Position numbers and translations under genes: made by a program | NCBI GenBank assembly: GCA_021781745.1 | Contig: JAJXWH010000013.1 | Coordinates: 1 to 64,000 of the forward strand | Direction of reading: 5' to 3' | Length of the DNA: 64,000 bases | From: Bacillota bacterium | GTDB taxonomy: Bacteria > Bacillota > Clostridia > Clostridiales > Clostridiaceae | Shown here: positions 28,563 through 37,656 of the stretch, one piece after another | Layout of the letters: every line of letters begins with the position of its first letter | Numbering within the stretch: position 1 is the first letter of the stretch | Notes under the pieces: model-generated | Database searches by the model: none | What the model saw: only the letters and a program-made list of their open reading frames with translations | What the model was told of the DNA's origin: nothing

Positions 28563-28769
28563 ATGAGCAGACGACCTTTAGTTCCTAGGGCAAAAAAAGA
28601 ACTTGAAAAAATGAAGAATGAATTCGCAAATGAAGTCGGCATAGAAATAAACGAAAGATATGAAGGAAATAGAACATCTAGAGCAAATGGACATATAGGT
28701 GGAGCAATTGGCGGACTAATGACAAAAAAAATGATAGAGTCATATGAAAGAAATTTAATTGATAAATAA
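28563..28769 (+). CDS. Alpha/beta-type small acid-soluble spore protein
   Basis: 68 aa: RPLVPRAKKELEKMKNEFANEVGI followed by GHIGGAIGGLMTKKMIESYE. This matches the SASP core, with NEVGI at the germination-protease site. GGAGGTG precedes the ATG. It differs clearly from the SASP at 12227 and is more basic. It is expected in the forespore, binding DNA. Confidence 0.92.
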   Translation: MSRRPLVPRAKKELEKMKNEFANEVGIEINERYEGNRTSRANGHIGGAIGGLMTKKMIESYERNLIDK

Positions 28770-28780
28770 TGTAGCTCTTT

Positions 28781-28821
28781 AAAATATACTAACCATGCTA
28801 AAATTGTGGTTAGTATATTTT
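28781..28821 (+). terminator. SASP gene terminator
   Basis: A perfect 15-bp stem AAAATATACTAACCA / TGGTTAGTATATTTT with an 11-nt loop. It also lies just past the stop of the convergent MFS gene. Confidence 0.85.
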
Positions 28822-28835
28822 AAAAGAAGCAAATA

Positions 28836-30299
28836 CTAATTTACTAAGGATGGAGACTCATCTAATTTTAATTCTTTTGCACTTGTTCCTCTTTTTAGCA
28901 TTAAACTAAGTGGTAATCCAATTATAATAACAATTGTTGATATTAGGAATACGTCATTTATTCCCATAGTATAAGCTTTTTCTTGAATCAAATTATTAGC
29001 AATACTGCTACTCTCAAGTGCTTTTACATGAAATTGAATCCGTGTCAAAAGCAATGAACTAAATATACCAATAGCAAGTGAGCTTGATACTTGACGCAGC
29101 CAATTATTTATTGAAGATGCGTGTCCTGATAATTTTCTCGGGATAATAGACATCCCTGAATTGGTTATAGGCATAGTTGAAAAAGAAATACCAACATATC
29201 TAACTGTCATCCAAAGAATTATATACGAATGAGGGGTATTTTCTATTAAATCGGACATTTTCCATGACCCTAATGCCATAAGAGAAATTCCTGATACTAT
29301 TAAAATTCTTGGATCTACGCGATTATACAACGTCCCTACAATTGGCATCATAAAGGCCATAGCTAATGATGGCGGAAGTAATATTAACCCTGTATCTAAA
29401 GCTGATAAATGCTGTGAATTTTGCAAAAATAAAGGCGTTAATAATGTTCCCGCATACAAACCAATTGTAACTATGCTGACTGCAATTGTACTTATAGTAT
29501 ACTTAGTAAATTTAAATACCCTTACATTTAATGCAGGTGAGCTTATCCTTAGTTCTCTTTTTATGAATACTATTAAGGAAATAATTCCAATGATGATTAA
29601 AGAAATTGTCTTAACAGACCCCCATCCCCATGTTGAGCCTTCACTAAAAGCAATTAATATAGACAAACTTAAGATAATAACTGCACTAAATCCTATAAAA
29701 TCAAATGAATTGACCTTTGATAAATTGTACTTAGGAATAAAAGATATAACTAAAATAATACCCAAAATTCCTATAGGTACATTCACTATAAAAATCGCTC
29801 TCCAGCTATAATATTGAACTAACCATCCACTTAATGTTGGACCAAGTGCTGGTGCAAGCATTGAAGCCATACTCCATAAACTTATAGCAAATGCGTGTCT
29901 CTTTTTTGTAATAACCTGATAAATAATTGTCATTGTTGTGGGGATTATTAGCCCACTAAATATTCCTTGGATAACTCTAAAGGTTACAAGCATTAAAATA
30001 TTAAAAGATATGGCGCATAAAATTGACGCTAATGTAAATCCAATAAGAGCATATGAATATAGTTTTTTATAGCTAAATTTTTCTCCTAAATAACCTGCCA
30101 AGGGGCATGCAGTCCCTGTTGCAAGCATAAATCCCGTAAGTATCCACTTTACAGAATCTAAATCTGTATTAAAACTTTTAATAAATATAGGTAATGCAAT
30201 ATTTATTGCACTCATATTAAAAGTACCTAAAAATACTCCTAAAAATATTGGAAACATTACTGACCAAAATGGTGATTTTTCTTCCTGTGTAATTTTCAT
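28836..30299 (-). CDS. MFS drug exporter, DHA2 (EmrB/QacA) family
   Basis: 487 aa from the ATG at 30299 (AAGGA, 8-nt spacing). About 14 membrane spans. DHA2 signatures are visible: WILTGFMLATGTACPLAGYL in TM2, then GEKFSYKKLY (motif A), and APALGPTLSGWLV with WRAIFIVNVPIG (motif C) in TM5. Proton-driven export of lipophilic drugs or toxic metabolites is the family role. No dedicated regulator is adjacent. Confidence 0.92.
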   Translation of the reverse strand: MKITQEEKSPFWSVMFPIFLGVFLGTFNMSAINIALPIFIKSFNTDLDSVKWILTGFMLATGTACPLAGYLGEKFSYKKLYSYALIGFTLASILCAISFNILMLVTFRVIQGIFSGLIIPTTMTIIYQVITKKRHAFAISLWSMASMLAPALGPTLSGWLVQYYSWRAIFIVNVPIGILGIILVISFIPKYNLSKVNSFDFIGFSAVIILSLSILIAFSEGSTWGWGSVKTISLIIIGIISLIVFIKRELRISSPALNVRVFKFTKYTISTIAVSIVTIGLYAGTLLTPLFLQNSQHLSALDTGLILLPPSLAMAFMMPIVGTLYNRVDPRILIVSGISLMALGSWKMSDLIENTPHSYIILWMTVRYVGISFSTMPITNSGMSIIPRKLSGHASSINNWLRQVSSSLAIGIFSSLLLTRIQFHVKALESSSIANNLIQEKAYTMGINDVFLISTIVIIIGLPLSLMLKRGTSAKELKLDESPSLVN

Positions 30300-30491
30300 A
30301 AAGATCATCCTTAATTTTAAATTTATAATTTAATTTCTATGTGATTATATGGCAAAAGGACATATAATAGGTACATGTTACTACTATGAAATTAATGTGT
30401 CAATTTGGACATATACTGAAAAATCCTATGAATACGTTACCTTCTGGTTTTTATTGGTCTCCACACAGAAATCAACACCTTATGTGTAATA

Positions 30492-31136
30492 CTATAATAT
30501 CTTTTTAATTCTTTTAAGTTTAAGTACATGCCTCATAATTTCATTAATGTTTTCTATATTAAAGGTAAATTTATAATGTATACTATCTACCCATTCCTTC
30601 AATATTAAATATTCTGGATCATTCTTATTGCACATTATTTTTAAAAATTCCATATATCCAGATATACCACCTACATCTTCTGGAGGACAAGCCCCTTCAC
30701 CATCCACACATGTTGGATATACATATTCATAATTATCTATAATTTCTTCTAGTACTATATCATGTTTCCAATAGTCACCAAAGTCGTATATATATTGAAT
30801 GCTTTTATCCTTGCTCAGGTACTTATCTATCTTAACTTTTGTACTTAGTTTAGGCCTTATTTTCAACACATTTTCAATGAATCCATGCGGATCATTTTTT
30901 CTAGTTAATTTCATTTTAGAATAAAATTCATATTCAGCTATAGCTTCTTCATCACCAGTAATTCTTAGCTTTTCTTCTACAAGGTTAAAATCATACAAAT
31001 GACGATCCTTCCAGCCCATTGAAAATTGAATTACATCATGTAATCTTTTAAAAGTAATCTCTGCCGGAACCACTACTCTCCTCCATATTAATGGGCTACT
31101 GCCTTCTAAAGTTATTTTAATTTGATATGCCTTCAT
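30492..31136 (-). CDS. pRiA4b ORF-3-like protein
   Basis: About 214 aa from the ATG at 31136 (AAGGA, 9 nt). The N-terminal sequence AYQIKITLEGSSPLIWRRV, followed by FKRLHDVIQFSMGW and later YIYDFGDYWKHDIVLEE and CPPEDVGG, is diagnostic of the plasmid pRiA4b ORF-3 family. Members are often linked to mobile elements and to IS1096-like passenger proteins; the biochemical role is unknown. No transposase accompanies it here. Confidence 0.88.
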   Translation of the reverse strand: MKAYQIKITLEGSSPLIWRRVVVPAEITFKRLHDVIQFSMGWKDRHLYDFNLVEEKLRITGDEEAIAEYEFYSKMKLTRKNDPHGFIENVLKIRPKLSTKVKIDKYLSKDKSIQYIYDFGDYWKHDIVLEEIIDNYEYVYPTCVDGEGACPPEDVGGISGYMEFLKIMCNKNDPEYLILKEWVDSIHYKFTFNIENINEIMRHVLKLKRIKKIL

Positions 31137-31218
31137 AAATATCATTCCTTTTTACTTTACTTTATACATATTTTTTTCATTTTTTTATTTTTTATGTTTT
31201 ATTAATTATGTTAATGAA

Positions 31219-31255
31219 AAAAGACTACCTGTTTCTAATTAAACAGCTAGTCTTT
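31219..31255 (-). terminator. Terminator of the cell-wall-repeat protein gene
   Basis: AAAGACTA..TGTTT pairs with AAACAG..TAGTCTTT around a 6-nt loop, and T6 follows on the minus strand. Confidence 0.8.
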
Positions 31256-31268
31256 ATAGTCTAAGTAT

Positions 31269-32363
31269 TTATTCTGTAACAACAACATCAAATGAAGTCT
31301 TTGTACCATTGATATTTATTGTGATAGTAGTCTTTCCAGTTTTTTTTGTCATTATTTTTGGATAAATATTTCTAAAATAACCATTTTCTAAACCTAAATC
31401 AATTCCTGAATATGCAATACTCGTATCACTGCTATCTGATATTACAATTAAGTTAGGAAATAATGATTTATCTGTGTCTGTCCCACTTACCTTAATAGTA
31501 TCTAAATATATAGATTGATTAGTTTTACAATATAATGTTTTTCCCTTCACTGTTGCCTTTGGCTGTGTTTTATCTAATTCATAACCTGAATCACCTTTAA
31601 TCATTACTCCATTTTTAGCAGGGTCTTCTGATAAAACATCCACTATATTCATCATATTGCTGTCATCTATTGTAACATCAAAATTATTTGCACTTGATTT
31701 AGTTGTTATTGCGCAATCAGCCCATAATTTATAATTCTCATCACTAATACATTTAATAAATTTACCATCACTTCCAAAAAGATATTTTTCTCCATCAGTA
31801 TCAGTATATTCTCCCTTTTGTACTACTCCATTCTCGTCAAATAAATATATATCACCATCTACATTCCATGTATTGCTAAGGTAATTATCGTCTATTATTT
31901 TAAAATAAGTATTCCCATTCTCATTGAACCAACTAAAGTCAGATGATTTTTTCATTTTATCCATTGAAGGTGGTTTAGAAGTGCTTGTACTAGCATTGGT
32001 ATTAATACCTTCTGTTAGGTCTGAAGTTGTTGTTCCATTAGGAAGACCATTATTAATCCATCTTCCATTGCTATTAAATTCATATGTCTGGCCTTTTATT
32101 AAGACTTTACCAGTGGCCATTACACCATTTTCCTGTAAATAATACCACCATGCCCCATCTAAAATCCATCCATTCTTCATATAGCCGTCTTTCCCAAAAT
32201 AATACCATGAATCACCAATTTGTTTCCAACCAGTAGAATAAGAATCGCCTTCTTTATACCACCAGCCAGTATTATCATGTTTCCATTCTGCAGAAACCCC
32301 AATTGGTACTATCATGATTACAGATGTTGCAATAAGTAAGCTGCATACTATTTTTTTTATCAT
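31269..32363 (-). CDS. Secreted protein with choline-binding-like repeats
   Basis: 364 aa. A signal peptide (about 1-25, ending VSA-E) is followed by aromatic cell-wall-binding repeats: WWYKEGDSYSTGWKQI, SWYYFGKDGYMKNGWI, WWYYLQENGVM (residues 26-105). A Ser/Thr linker follows, then another repeat pair (about 145-210). The C-terminal ~120 residues look like an Ig-like (Big_2) domain ending TTITININGTKTSFDVVV. No enzyme domain is visible. It likely anchors to cell-wall polymers. It lacks the lectin domain and the BlaI operators of the gene at 3045. Confidence 0.85.
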   Translation of the reverse strand: MIKKIVCSLLIATSVIMIVPIGVSAEWKHDNTGWWYKEGDSYSTGWKQIGDSWYYFGKDGYMKNGWILDGAWWYYLQENGVMATGKVLIKGQTYEFNSNGRWINNGLPNGTTTSDLTEGINTNASTSTSKPPSMDKMKKSSDFSWFNENGNTYFKIIDDNYLSNTWNVDGDIYLFDENGVVQKGEYTDTDGEKYLFGSDGKFIKCISDENYKLWADCAITTKSSANNFDVTIDDSNMMNIVDVLSEDPAKNGVMIKGDSGYELDKTQPKATVKGKTLYCKTNQSIYLDTIKVSGTDTDKSLFPNLIVISDSSDTSIAYSGIDLGLENGYFRNIYPKIMTKKTGKTTITININGTKTSFDVVVTE

Positions 32364-32739
32364 TTTCTCATTCTCCCTTTATATTAACTATTGATTTTTG
32401 TTTTAAATTAGAGTTATTTATATTATTAATTTTACAATTAATAATATAAAATCGTATTTACCTCTTTAAAGTTAGAAACATCTCTATGTTATGAGTTAAT
32501 AAATAATTTCCAATAACATTACTATATTTTATCACTTTTTGATACATTTATCTATTAAGGATTTTCTTTGATTCATAAAAATATGCAAACTTTTAATTAC
32601 TCTCTTAATTTCTTATAGATTTAGATTCAGTCAGAACCACCCTATAGCAGGTGATTTTATGTTTCACATGCTTGTGAACTCAACAGCGACTAAAACCTAT
32701 AATAAAAGAGCTATGAATAATCACAGCTCAAGTATAACC
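32364..32739. other. 376-bp gap
   Basis: Besides the terminator at 32708-32729 and the AT-rich leader of the 31269 gene, I see no reading frame with a ribosome binding site. Confidence 0.4.
32708..32729 (-). terminator. Terminator of the second MBL gene
   Basis: A 9-bp stem (GAGCTGTGA / TCATAGCTC, one G-T pair) with TTTTATTAT after it on the minus strand. Confidence 0.7.
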
Positions 32740-33378
32740 TTAATATTTATTAATAAAATTCTCCCATACTTCATTTCTCTCAATAGGTGATCCGTGTGAT
32801 GGACAAATCCAGTGGAATTCTATATTTTTCAATAAACCAAGAGATTTTTCAAGATTATATTTATTCCAGTTCTCTCCATCAGATACTAGTTTTATTTTTC
32901 CTTTAGTAATTTTAAATAGATCACCTGAAAATAATATATTCCTATAAAGAAAGATAACATGTCCTGGAGTGTGACCTGGCGTTTTAATTACCTGGATTCC
33001 TCCAATAATATCATATTTATTATATACTTTGTTTATAATAGGCTTTTTGTATCTTACAAAAGTTTGAATTATTCTTTTTATCCCGCGTCTGCTTTTCCTT
33101 CTAATGATATATGGCATATCTTCTTTCGAGGCCCAAAGCATAGCTCCTGTATTTTCTTGTAATATTCTTGCATTTCCAACATTATCTACGTCATGATGAG
33201 TTAGTAAAATATGATTTATTGTACTCGGATCAATTCCTATAGAATTTATCTCATCCAATATTTTTTGCGCTAAACCTTGTGATCCAGAATCAATTAAAAT
33301 ATTTTCTTCCCCTTGAATTAAATAAGCATGGCTTTTTTTTGTGCAATCTAACATATATACACCTTGTGTTATCTCCAT
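32740..33378 (-). CDS. MBL-fold metallo-hydrolase (short)
   Basis: 212 aa. The zinc motif reads THHDVDNVGN (about residues 60-69), so the HxHxDH motif has Asn in place of its last His. Later ligands GHTPGHVIFLY and FSGDLF are present, and CPSHGSP near the C-terminus supplies the final His. The altered residue may change metal binding. AAGGTG precedes the ATG. Substrate is unknown. It shares its fold, but not much else, with 4105-4845. Confidence 0.8.
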   Translation of the reverse strand: MEITQGVYMLDCTKKSHAYLIQGEENILIDSGSQGLAQKILDEINSIGIDPSTINHILLTHHDVDNVGNARILQENTGAMLWASKEDMPYIIRRKSRRGIKRIIQTFVRYKKPIINKVYNKYDIIGGIQVIKTPGHTPGHVIFLYRNILFSGDLFKITKGKIKLVSDGENWNKYNLEKSLGLLKNIEFHWICPSHGSPIERNEVWENFINKY

Positions 33379-33484
33379 TATTACACCTTCTCTGCGATAT
33401 TTCTATCAAAGATGTTAAATTTTCTTTATATTATTTTATTATTTTTTTCTAATGTTGTTATCAAAATATAAAATATTATCATAA

Positions 33485-33514
33485 TTTAAAGGAAGCCAAA
33501 TGACTTCCCTTAAA
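33485..33514 (-). terminator. Terminator of the CobW pair
   Basis: TTTAAAGGAAG pairs with CTTCCCTTAAA (one mismatch-type pair) around an 8-nt loop, about 55 nt past the stop at 33569. Confidence 0.7.
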
Positions 33515-33568
33515 CATTACTATATTTTTTTATTTATCTTCTTATCATAATCTTTGTTTATATAATTT

Positions 33569-34507
33569 TTAAAAGTACACTAATTCCTCTTCAGGTGTAT
33601 CTGTAAATTTATAATTGCTTATAGATATAAAAGGAATTTCTCTTTCTTCATGTTGAATATATTTTCTATGGATTATTCCTTCTATTTCAATCCACTTCTG
33701 GCCATCAAAATTAAGTGGTTTAGTAGTTTGGCATAAAAGACCTAAGAATGTAATATCATCTTCACAACATGTCATTGCATTTCTTCCAAATGCAAAAATG
33801 CCTTTAGGATATTTAGGATTTATATATGCTATTCCTTTTGTTTTTATTTTTTTACCCTCGTATTTTTCCGGATCTTCAGTTACATCTAAATACCAAACGC
33901 CGAAATCATAATCTTTGAATTCAATTACCTTTGTATTAATATCAAAAGGCAATTCCAATGGACTATCATCAATTTCACCATTTTCTAACTCAAAAATAAT
34001 ATTAGCCCTTGGATTAATAGCTTTTACACTATTTCTAAATTTCAACTTGCTAGTATTTTCATTGCATCGATTAAAAACAATTAAATTTGATTCCTTAAAT
34101 TGTTCCACTAATAAGGACTTCATATTATTCAGATAAGTATCAAAAGTTGAAGCATCAATTGGTGTTAATATTTGAGCAATAACCCATCCTTTTGGCAGTT
34201 CTAACTTTTCTATTATATCAAATTCCCACATGCCATTATACTCTATTAAGACCTTTGTTGGCTTTTGCTCTTCATTAATTTCTTTTAAGCATATTTCATT
34301 TAATTCTTCTTTGTTATTAATTCTGACTAACTTCACATTATTTTTATTTAAAAACTCTTCTTCATATTCTTCTATTCCATTTTCACAAACAATTAAAGTA
34401 ATTTTTTCTCCTTTTACAAAATCAGGATCATTAAAAATTTCTTTAACAAATGTAGTTTTCCCGCCTTCTAAAAAACCAGTAACAATAAAAACTGGTATAT
34501 CTGTCAT
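33569..34507 (-). CDS. CobW/P47K GTPase fused to a DUF1980-like domain
   Basis: 312 aa. The N-terminus is a CobW/P47K GTPase, with the Walker A variant TGFLEGGKTTFVKE (about residues 10-23). The CxCC metal motif of the family is missing; ICLKEI lies in the matching region. The C-terminal ~100 residues (AFGRNAMTCCEDDITFLGLLCQ) resemble the MTCC-containing DUF1980 domain of YcgQ-type proteins seen beside metal transporters. It follows the His-rich CobW gene by 53 bp. The pair probably handles zinc or cobalt, with this member acting as a partner. Confidence 0.78.
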   Translation of the reverse strand: MTDIPVFIVTGFLEGGKTTFVKEIFNDPDFVKGEKITLIVCENGIEEYEEEFLNKNNVKLVRINNKEELNEICLKEINEEQKPTKVLIEYNGMWEFDIIEKLELPKGWVIAQILTPIDASTFDTYLNNMKSLLVEQFKESNLIVFNRCNENTSKLKFRNSVKAINPRANIIFELENGEIDDSPLELPFDINTKVIEFKDYDFGVWYLDVTEDPEKYEGKKIKTKGIAYINPKYPKGIFAFGRNAMTCCEDDITFLGLLCQTTKPLNFDGQKWIEIEGIIHRKYIQHEEREIPFISISNYKFTDTPEEELVYF

Positions 34508-34560
34508 TTCTTCATTCCTTCTTCCTTTAGATTAGTTAGTTTCATTTTCCCCAATAGTAT

Positions 34561-35634
34561 TTATATGTGAAATAATTTTTCAATTTTACTCTTTACTAAA
34601 TTTGTACCTATAACGCATAATCTTCCTGTATAATCAGGTAATCCTTCGCGTACTTCATACTCTCCAGGAACCAAATCAAAATTAATCCAGCCTCCTTCAC
34701 TGCATGGTATTATTCCTTTTGCACGTAAAATAATTCCATACTCATCTAATTCAGCTAAATTTTTTAATATATTATTTATTTCTTCCTTTGAATACTTCTT
34801 TGGTGTTTCTACTCCCCAGCTTGTAAATACTTCATCTGCATGATGATGCTCATCTGAAGAATGATCATGTCCACAACTGCACTCATGAACATGATTATGC
34901 TCCTCATTGCTACAAGAGCATTCTTCTTTATTATGTTCATGTTTATGATTGCATTCACAGTTTTCATTATGATGATGGTGATGCTTACAATCACGATGTT
35001 CTTTAATTTCATTTAAAAGTTCCTTTTCAAGAGAGTTATCCTGCTCCATTGCTAAAAGTATCTGCTTAGCACTAATTTCTTCCCAATTTGTAGTTATTAC
35101 TGCAGCTTTGCTGTTATGTTCTCTTATTAAAGATACACATAATTCTAGTTTCTCTTCATTAAGCTTTTGTGTACGGCTTAAAACAATAGTATTTGCATTT
35201 TCAATTTGGTTGTTGAAAAACTCTCCAAAATTAGACATATACATTTTACATTTAACAGCATCAACAACAGCTGCAAAGCTATTAAGTCTAATATTAACTT
35301 CATCCTTTATTCCCTCTACAGCTTTAATTACATCAGATAATTTTCCTACTCCTGAAGGTTCGATAATTATACGATCTGGTGAATATTTAGCTAATGCTTC
35401 TTTAAGAGCTACCCCAAAGTCACCAACTAGCGAACAACAAATACATCCTGAGTTCATTTCTGTAATCTCTATTCCTGAATTGTTTAAAAATCCCCCATCA
35501 ATTCCTATTTCACCAAATTCATTTTCAATTATCATAAGCTTTTCATTTTCAAAAGCTTTTTCTTGTATAAGTTTTTTTATTAAGGTAGTTTTACCAGCTC
35601 CAAGAAAGCCTGAAATTATATCTATTTTAGTCAT
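34561..35634 (-). CDS. CobW/P47K metallochaperone GTPase with His-rich loop
   Basis: 357 aa from the ATG at 35634 (AAAGGA site); the frame is open 14 codons further up. Walker A GFLGAGKTT is at about 8-16, the metal motif SGCICCSL (CxCC) near 63-70, then EPSGVG. Residues about 215-275 are a His/Cys/Glu-rich loop (HHHHH, then HEHN, CSCGHDH), typical of zinc or nickel chaperones. The CobW C-terminal domain follows. It should deliver a metal to a client enzyme at the cost of GTP. A 13-bp palindrome just before its ribosome binding site suggests repression by a metal sensor. Confidence 0.88.
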   Translation of the reverse strand: MTKIDIISGFLGAGKTTLIKKLIQEKAFENEKLMIIENEFGEIGIDGGFLNNSGIEITEMNSGCICCSLVGDFGVALKEALAKYSPDRIIIEPSGVGKLSDVIKAVEGIKDEVNIRLNSFAAVVDAVKCKMYMSNFGEFFNNQIENANTIVLSRTQKLNEEKLELCVSLIREHNSKAAVITTNWEEISAKQILLAMEQDNSLEKELLNEIKEHRDCKHHHHHNENCECNHKHEHNKEECSCSNEEHNHVHECSCGHDHSSDEHHHADEVFTSWGVETPKKYSKEEINNILKNLAELDEYGIILRAKGIIPCSEGGWINFDLVPGEYEVREGLPDYTGRLCVIGTNLVKSKIEKLFHI

Positions 35635-35649
35635 ATCTATATTCCTTTC

Positions 35650-35662
35650 TAACATTATGTTA
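35650..35662. promoter_or_regulatory. Perfect palindrome before the CobW operon
   Basis: TAACAT-T-ATGTTA lies directly upstream of the ribosome binding site. It could be an operator for a metal-dependent repressor. The rest of the 360-bp gap holds the terminator-like hairpin below and the promoter area of the plus-strand gene. Confidence 0.4.
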
Positions 35663-35779
35663 TAGAGCACAATCAAAAAATAGTAGATTAAATTTACATA
35701 CCCTTCTATTTTCTAAAGTACTATTTTATTAATAATAATTCTTACTATAATTATATTTTTATTAACTTATAAAATCAAA

Positions 35780-35811
35780 CAAAAAAAGGTATCTAAGAAA
35801 ATTTGATACCT
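35780..35811 (-). terminator. Terminator-like hairpin in the CobW leader
   Basis: AGGTATC (35787-35793) pairs with GATACCT (35805-35811); T7 follows on the minus strand. It lies about 150 nt upstream of the CobW start, and no minus-strand gene lies before it up to 37010. It may be an attenuator or the end of a small RNA. Confidence 0.5.
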
Positions 35812-35994
35812 CTATTACCTATTATATCCTATTAAAATAACTTTAAACCTATATAAAACTTAATTTATTAAGTGAATTTCTTTGTTAAAATATGATAACA
35901 TTATAAATAAACTAATTATAAAAAAACTCTGAAAATGTATTACTTTATAAAAAATACATTTTTCAGTAGGTCATTAAAGAGGTGTTATTTATTT

Positions 35995-36960
35995 ATGTAT
36001 GATTTTCCAAAGCCAAATATTTTCATAAGTAAATGCTTAGGTTTTGATAGTTGCCGTTATAATGGCCAAATGATAACTGATGCTTTTGTTGAGCATTTAA
36101 AACCCTTTGTAAATATAAAAACTTCCTGTCCCGAAATGTCTATAGGACTTGAGGTTCCAAGAGATTCTCTTAGAGTTGTATTTCAAAATGATGAACTAAA
36201 ATTATATCAGCCAAAAACTCAAAAAGAATTTACTAAAGAAATGTATGAATTTTCCGAATCATACTTAAGCAATTTGCACGATATTGATGGTTTTTTATTA
36301 AAAGGCGGTTCACCCTCTTGCGGGTATAAAAATGTTAAAGTATATAATGGAACAGCTAAAGTTACTGGCAGCACAAGAGGCTCTGGCATTTTTGGTGCTA
36401 AGATTAAAGAAATATTCCCCTATTTACCAGCAGAAGACGAAGGAAGATTGCATAATTATAGAATTCGTGACAATTTCCTCACTAGAATTTTTATAAATGC
36501 TGACTTTAGAAAAGTAAAAGAATCCAATTCTCTTGAAGAATTAATACACTTTCAACGAAGAAATAAATTATTACTTATGGCAAATAGCCAAAAATATATG
36601 AGAATCCTTGGAAGAATTACTGCAAACAGCGAAAAGAAAAATATTTCAGAAATATTTTATGAATATGAAAAATGCTTAAATTTAGCCTTTGAAAAACTCC
36701 CTAGATACACAAATAATATAAATGTATTAATGCATGCCATGGGGTACTTTTCTGATTATATAACAAAAAAAGAACGTGATTTAATTCTCAATGCCTTAGA
36801 AAAATATAGAATAAAAAAAATGACAATAATAACACCAATGCTTTTGGTTAAATCATATGCAGTAAGATTTAATATTTCCTATCTTTTAGAGCAAACTTAT
36901 TTTAATCCATATCCTGATGAATTAGTTATATTAGAGGATTCAGAAAAGGTAGAAATATAA
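35995..36960 (+). CDS. DUF523-DUF1722 protein (YbgA-like)
   Basis: 321 aa from the ATG at 35995 (AGAGGTG, 10-nt spacing); the frame is open from 35935. The N-terminal DUF523 half has CLGFDSCRYNG, TSCPE and KGGSPSCG, three Cys motifs that could bind a metal cluster. The C-terminal DUF1722 half has HFQRRNKLLLMANSQKYMRI and the late YFNPYPDEL. The fused form is widespread. A role in thiolation or photolyase-linked chemistry has been suggested for relatives, but the function is not established. Confidence 0.85.
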   Translation: MYDFPKPNIFISKCLGFDSCRYNGQMITDAFVEHLKPFVNIKTSCPEMSIGLEVPRDSLRVVFQNDELKLYQPKTQKEFTKEMYEFSESYLSNLHDIDGFLLKGGSPSCGYKNVKVYNGTAKVTGSTRGSGIFGAKIKEIFPYLPAEDEGRLHNYRIRDNFLTRIFINADFRKVKESNSLEELIHFQRRNKLLLMANSQKYMRILGRITANSEKKNISEIFYEYEKCLNLAFEKLPRYTNNINVLMHAMGYFSDYITKKERDLILNALEKYRIKKMTIITPMLLVKSYAVRFNISYLLEQTYFNPYPDELVILEDSEKVEI

Positions 36961-36975
36961 GTATAGCAAGCTTAC

Positions 36976-37010
36976 AAAAGAGTTATGAATTTCTATGCCA
37001 TAACTCTTTT
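36976..37010. terminator. Bidirectional terminator
   Basis: A perfect 12-bp stem AAAAGAGTTATG / CATAACTCTTTT between convergent genes (the DUF523 protein and msrB). Confidence 0.85.
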
Positions 37011-37021
37011 AATATAGTTCT

Positions 37022-37471
37022 TTATTCTACTAAATCTAAATATTCTTCATACCCTTCTTCCTCCATTTTATCTACAGGTATAAATTTAAGTGATGCAGAA
37101 TTAATGCAATATCTTAATCCTCCCAATTCCGCTGGCCCATCACAAAATACATGTCCTAAGTGAGCATCGCCTGTTCTGCTTCTAACCTCCGTTCTTACCA
37201 TTTCATGACTTTCATCCTTATTTTCTTTAATAACTTCTCTACTTATAGGCTTCGAAAAAGCAGGCCATCCACAACCCGAATTAAACTTATTAAAGGATAA
37301 AAACAGAGGTTCTCCTGTAGTAATATCTACATAAATTCCTTTTTCATAAAAATTATTATACTCATTTTGGAAAGGTGGTTCAGTTGCATTTTCCTGAGTT
37401 ACTTTATATTGCCTATTAGTTAATTCTTTTCTTAATTCTTCTTTAGACTTTTTTATATATTGTTTGGACAT
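37022..37471 (-). CDS. msrB: Peptide-methionine (R)-S-oxide reductase
   Basis: 149 aa with MsrB motifs: [25 protein letters not shown], and the catalytic Cys in [13 protein letters not shown]. It lacks the CxxC zinc pairs of some MsrB proteins, as in other metal-free clostridial and Bacillus forms. It repairs R-methionine sulfoxide in oxidised proteins using thioredoxin. AGGGAGG precedes the ATG. The gene is single; no msrA is fused or adjacent. Confidence 0.93.
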   Translation of the reverse strand: MSKQYIKKSKEELRKELTNRQYKVTQENATEPPFQNEYNNFYEKGIYVDITTGEPLFLSFNKFNSGCGWPAFSKPISREVIKENKDESHEMVRTEVRSRTGDAHLGHVFCDGPAELGGLRYCINSASLKFIPVDKMEEEGYEEYLDLVE

Positions 37472-37605
37472 ATTTTACCTCCCTAAATGCTTTTAAGCTA
37501 ATTTAAATTATAATATACTTTCACTTTTTTAATTTATTTTTTCTTTATAATTTAACCTGCTTATAGTATTTTAACAAATTTTTATTAATTTTAATCTAAA
37601 AGAAT

Positions 37606-37644
37606 AAGAGATTAATTACTTATTACACTTGTAATCAATCTCTT
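37606..37644 (-). terminator. Terminator of the dCache-GGDEF-EAL gene
   Basis: AGAGATTAATTAC pairs with GTAATCAATCTCT (one mismatch), close behind the stop at 37657. Confidence 0.7.
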
Positions 37645-37656
37645 TAAATATCATCA

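Noticed and set aside
30492-31136. pRiA4b-like gene as mark of a transposon
   Set aside because: No transposase, inverted ends or target duplication around it.
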